Below, in pieces: positions 63,475 through 64,000 of a stretch of 64,000 nt of DNA; position 1 is the first letter of the stretch; each line of letters opens with the position of its first letter. Origin of the DNA: Methylobacterium sp. Leaf104. Its GTDB lineage: Bacteria > Pseudomonadota > Alphaproteobacteria > Rhizobiales > Beijerinckiaceae. The stretch lies in contig NZ_LMMZ01000037.1 in the NCBI RefSeq assembly GCF_001422885.1, positions 188,105 to 252,104 on the forward strand, written 5' to 3'. The notes beneath the pieces were generated by a model. It ran no database searches, was not told where the DNA came from, and worked only from the letters and a program-made list of their open reading frames with translations. A program made the position numbers and the translations under genes.

Positions 63475-64000
63475 TGGAGCTCGGACCCGTCGCCAGCCCG
63501 GTCGGGCGCATCTCGCCGAGTGTCGCCGCGCGCCTGGTCCCGCGTTCGACCATCGATCTGCACGACGGCCGGACGCTGGCCTATGCCGAGGCCGGACAGG
63601 GGCCGGCCCTCGTGATCATTCACGGGACGCTGATGTCCCTGGAGGACATGTGGCTCGGGCCGGTGCCGCATCTCGCCGAGCATTTTCGGGTCATCGCCGT
63701 CGACCGCCCGGGCCATGGCTTTAGCCGGCGCCAGGGCATCGCCGATGCGCATTCCTGGCGGCAGGCCGCCTTGATCCGCGACGGCGTGCGGGCGCTCGGC
63801 CTCGAGCGGCCAATCATCGTCGGCCATTCCTTCGGCGGGGCGGTGGGTATCGCCTACGGCCTGCAGTTTCCGGACGAGATCGCGGGTGTCGTCGCGCTGG
63901 CGCCGATCTGCTTTCCCGAGCCCCGGCTCGAGCACCTGCTGTTCGGCCCCCGGGCGGCTCCGGGTGGCGGCCTCGCCTCGGCGCTCCTCGGACGCTCCGT
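63474..64000 (+). CDS. Alpha/beta hydrolase (truncated by the window edge)
   Basis: The first 175 residues of an alpha/beta hydrolase are present. They show LVIIHGTLMSLEDMW (oxyanion region), VIAVDRPGHGFSRR and the nucleophile elbow IVGHSFGGAVGIAYGL. The remainder lies beyond the right edge. The ATG overlaps the SDR stop (TGATG), so the two are coupled and may act in one pathway. Substrate cannot be inferred. Confidence 0.85.
   Translation, partial: MELGPVASPVGRISPSVAARLVPRSTIDLHDGRTLAYAEAGQGPALVIIHGTLMSLEDMWLGPVPHLAEHFRVIAVDRPGHGFSRRQGIADAHSWRQAALIRDGVRALGLERPIIVGHSFGGAVGIAYGLQFPDEIAGVVALAPICFPEPRLEHLLFGPRAAPGGGLASALLGRS

Overview
This window is chromosomal DNA from a very GC-rich alphaproteobacterium of the order Hyphomicrobiales (Rhizobiales). 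Methylobacterium or Methylorubrum is the best guess. That guess rests on base composition, meso-DAP type MurE, two PleC/DivJ-type PAS histidine kinases, an ActS/ActR (RegB/RegA) redox pair, an intracellular PHA depolymerase, a zapA-6S RNA-fau block and a gap-pgk-fba-thiE-like block. I see no insertion sequence, prophage, CRISPR array, tRNA or rRNA. Gene density is high and almost everything looks like core genome.

Layout. 0-3.4 kb: the end of an unidentified gene, then DUF1491, a peptidoglycan-binding-domain membrane protein and a membrane PAS histidine kinase. 3.6-5.2 kb: a small membrane protein, then cytochrome bd subunit II (cydB) with a 40-residue DUF2474 partner gene but no subunit I. 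5.2-7.3 kb: dgcN-dgcA, a two-gene D-glutamate catabolic operon. 7.4-9.9 kb: a zeta-class GST/maleylacetoacetate isomerase, type II NADH dehydrogenase and a small unknown. 10-20.3 kb: a partial division/cell-wall (dcw) cluster on the minus strand in the order rsmH-ftsL-ftsI-murE-murF-mraY-murD, ended by an O-antigen ligase-like gene where ftsW-murG-murC would normally follow. 20.8-22 kb: RNase P RNA, a 57-residue protein and gloA. 22.2-33.1 kb: pepN, a second PAS kinase (PleC-like), a repeat-rich gap, glnE and an OmpR-type two-component system. 33.3-36.3 kb: DUF3016, DUF2244, nth, a 20-bp tandem repeat array and purC. 36.3-43.9 kb: two tandem paralogous GT2 glycosyltransferases, secreted or envelope proteins including IalB, a YgjP-type metallopeptidase and phaZ. 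44.1-47.6 kb: actS-actR, a small membrane protein and purS-purQ. 47.6-54.9 kb (minus strand): apt, an inositol monophosphatase-family gene, a Sel1-repeat protein, a degenerate thiE-like gene, class II fba, pgk, a coiled-coil membrane protein and gap. 55.3-57.7 kb: DUF4164, zapA, 6S RNA, fau and a YmdB-type phosphoesterase. 57.8-59.8 kb: a non-flagellar MotA/MotB-like stator pair. 59.8-64 kb: a lipoprotein, a serine carboxypeptidase, holC, a short-chain dehydrogenase and the start of an alpha/beta hydrolase.

The genes serve envelope growth and division (dcw genes, ZapA, peptidoglycan-binding proteins, glycosyltransferases), cell-cycle and redox signalling (PAS kinases, ActSR, the OmpR pair next to glnE), respiration (CydB, NDH-2), and central carbon and purine metabolism. 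The points most worth following up are the cydB lacking cydA, a thiE-like gene missing the family's key motifs inside the glycolytic block, the unassigned ion-driven stator pair, the tandem 20-bp repeat beside nth, the repeat-laden gap upstream of glnE, a glycosyltransferase reading frame with no conventional start for its conserved N-terminal domain, and interrupted dcw and purine clusters.
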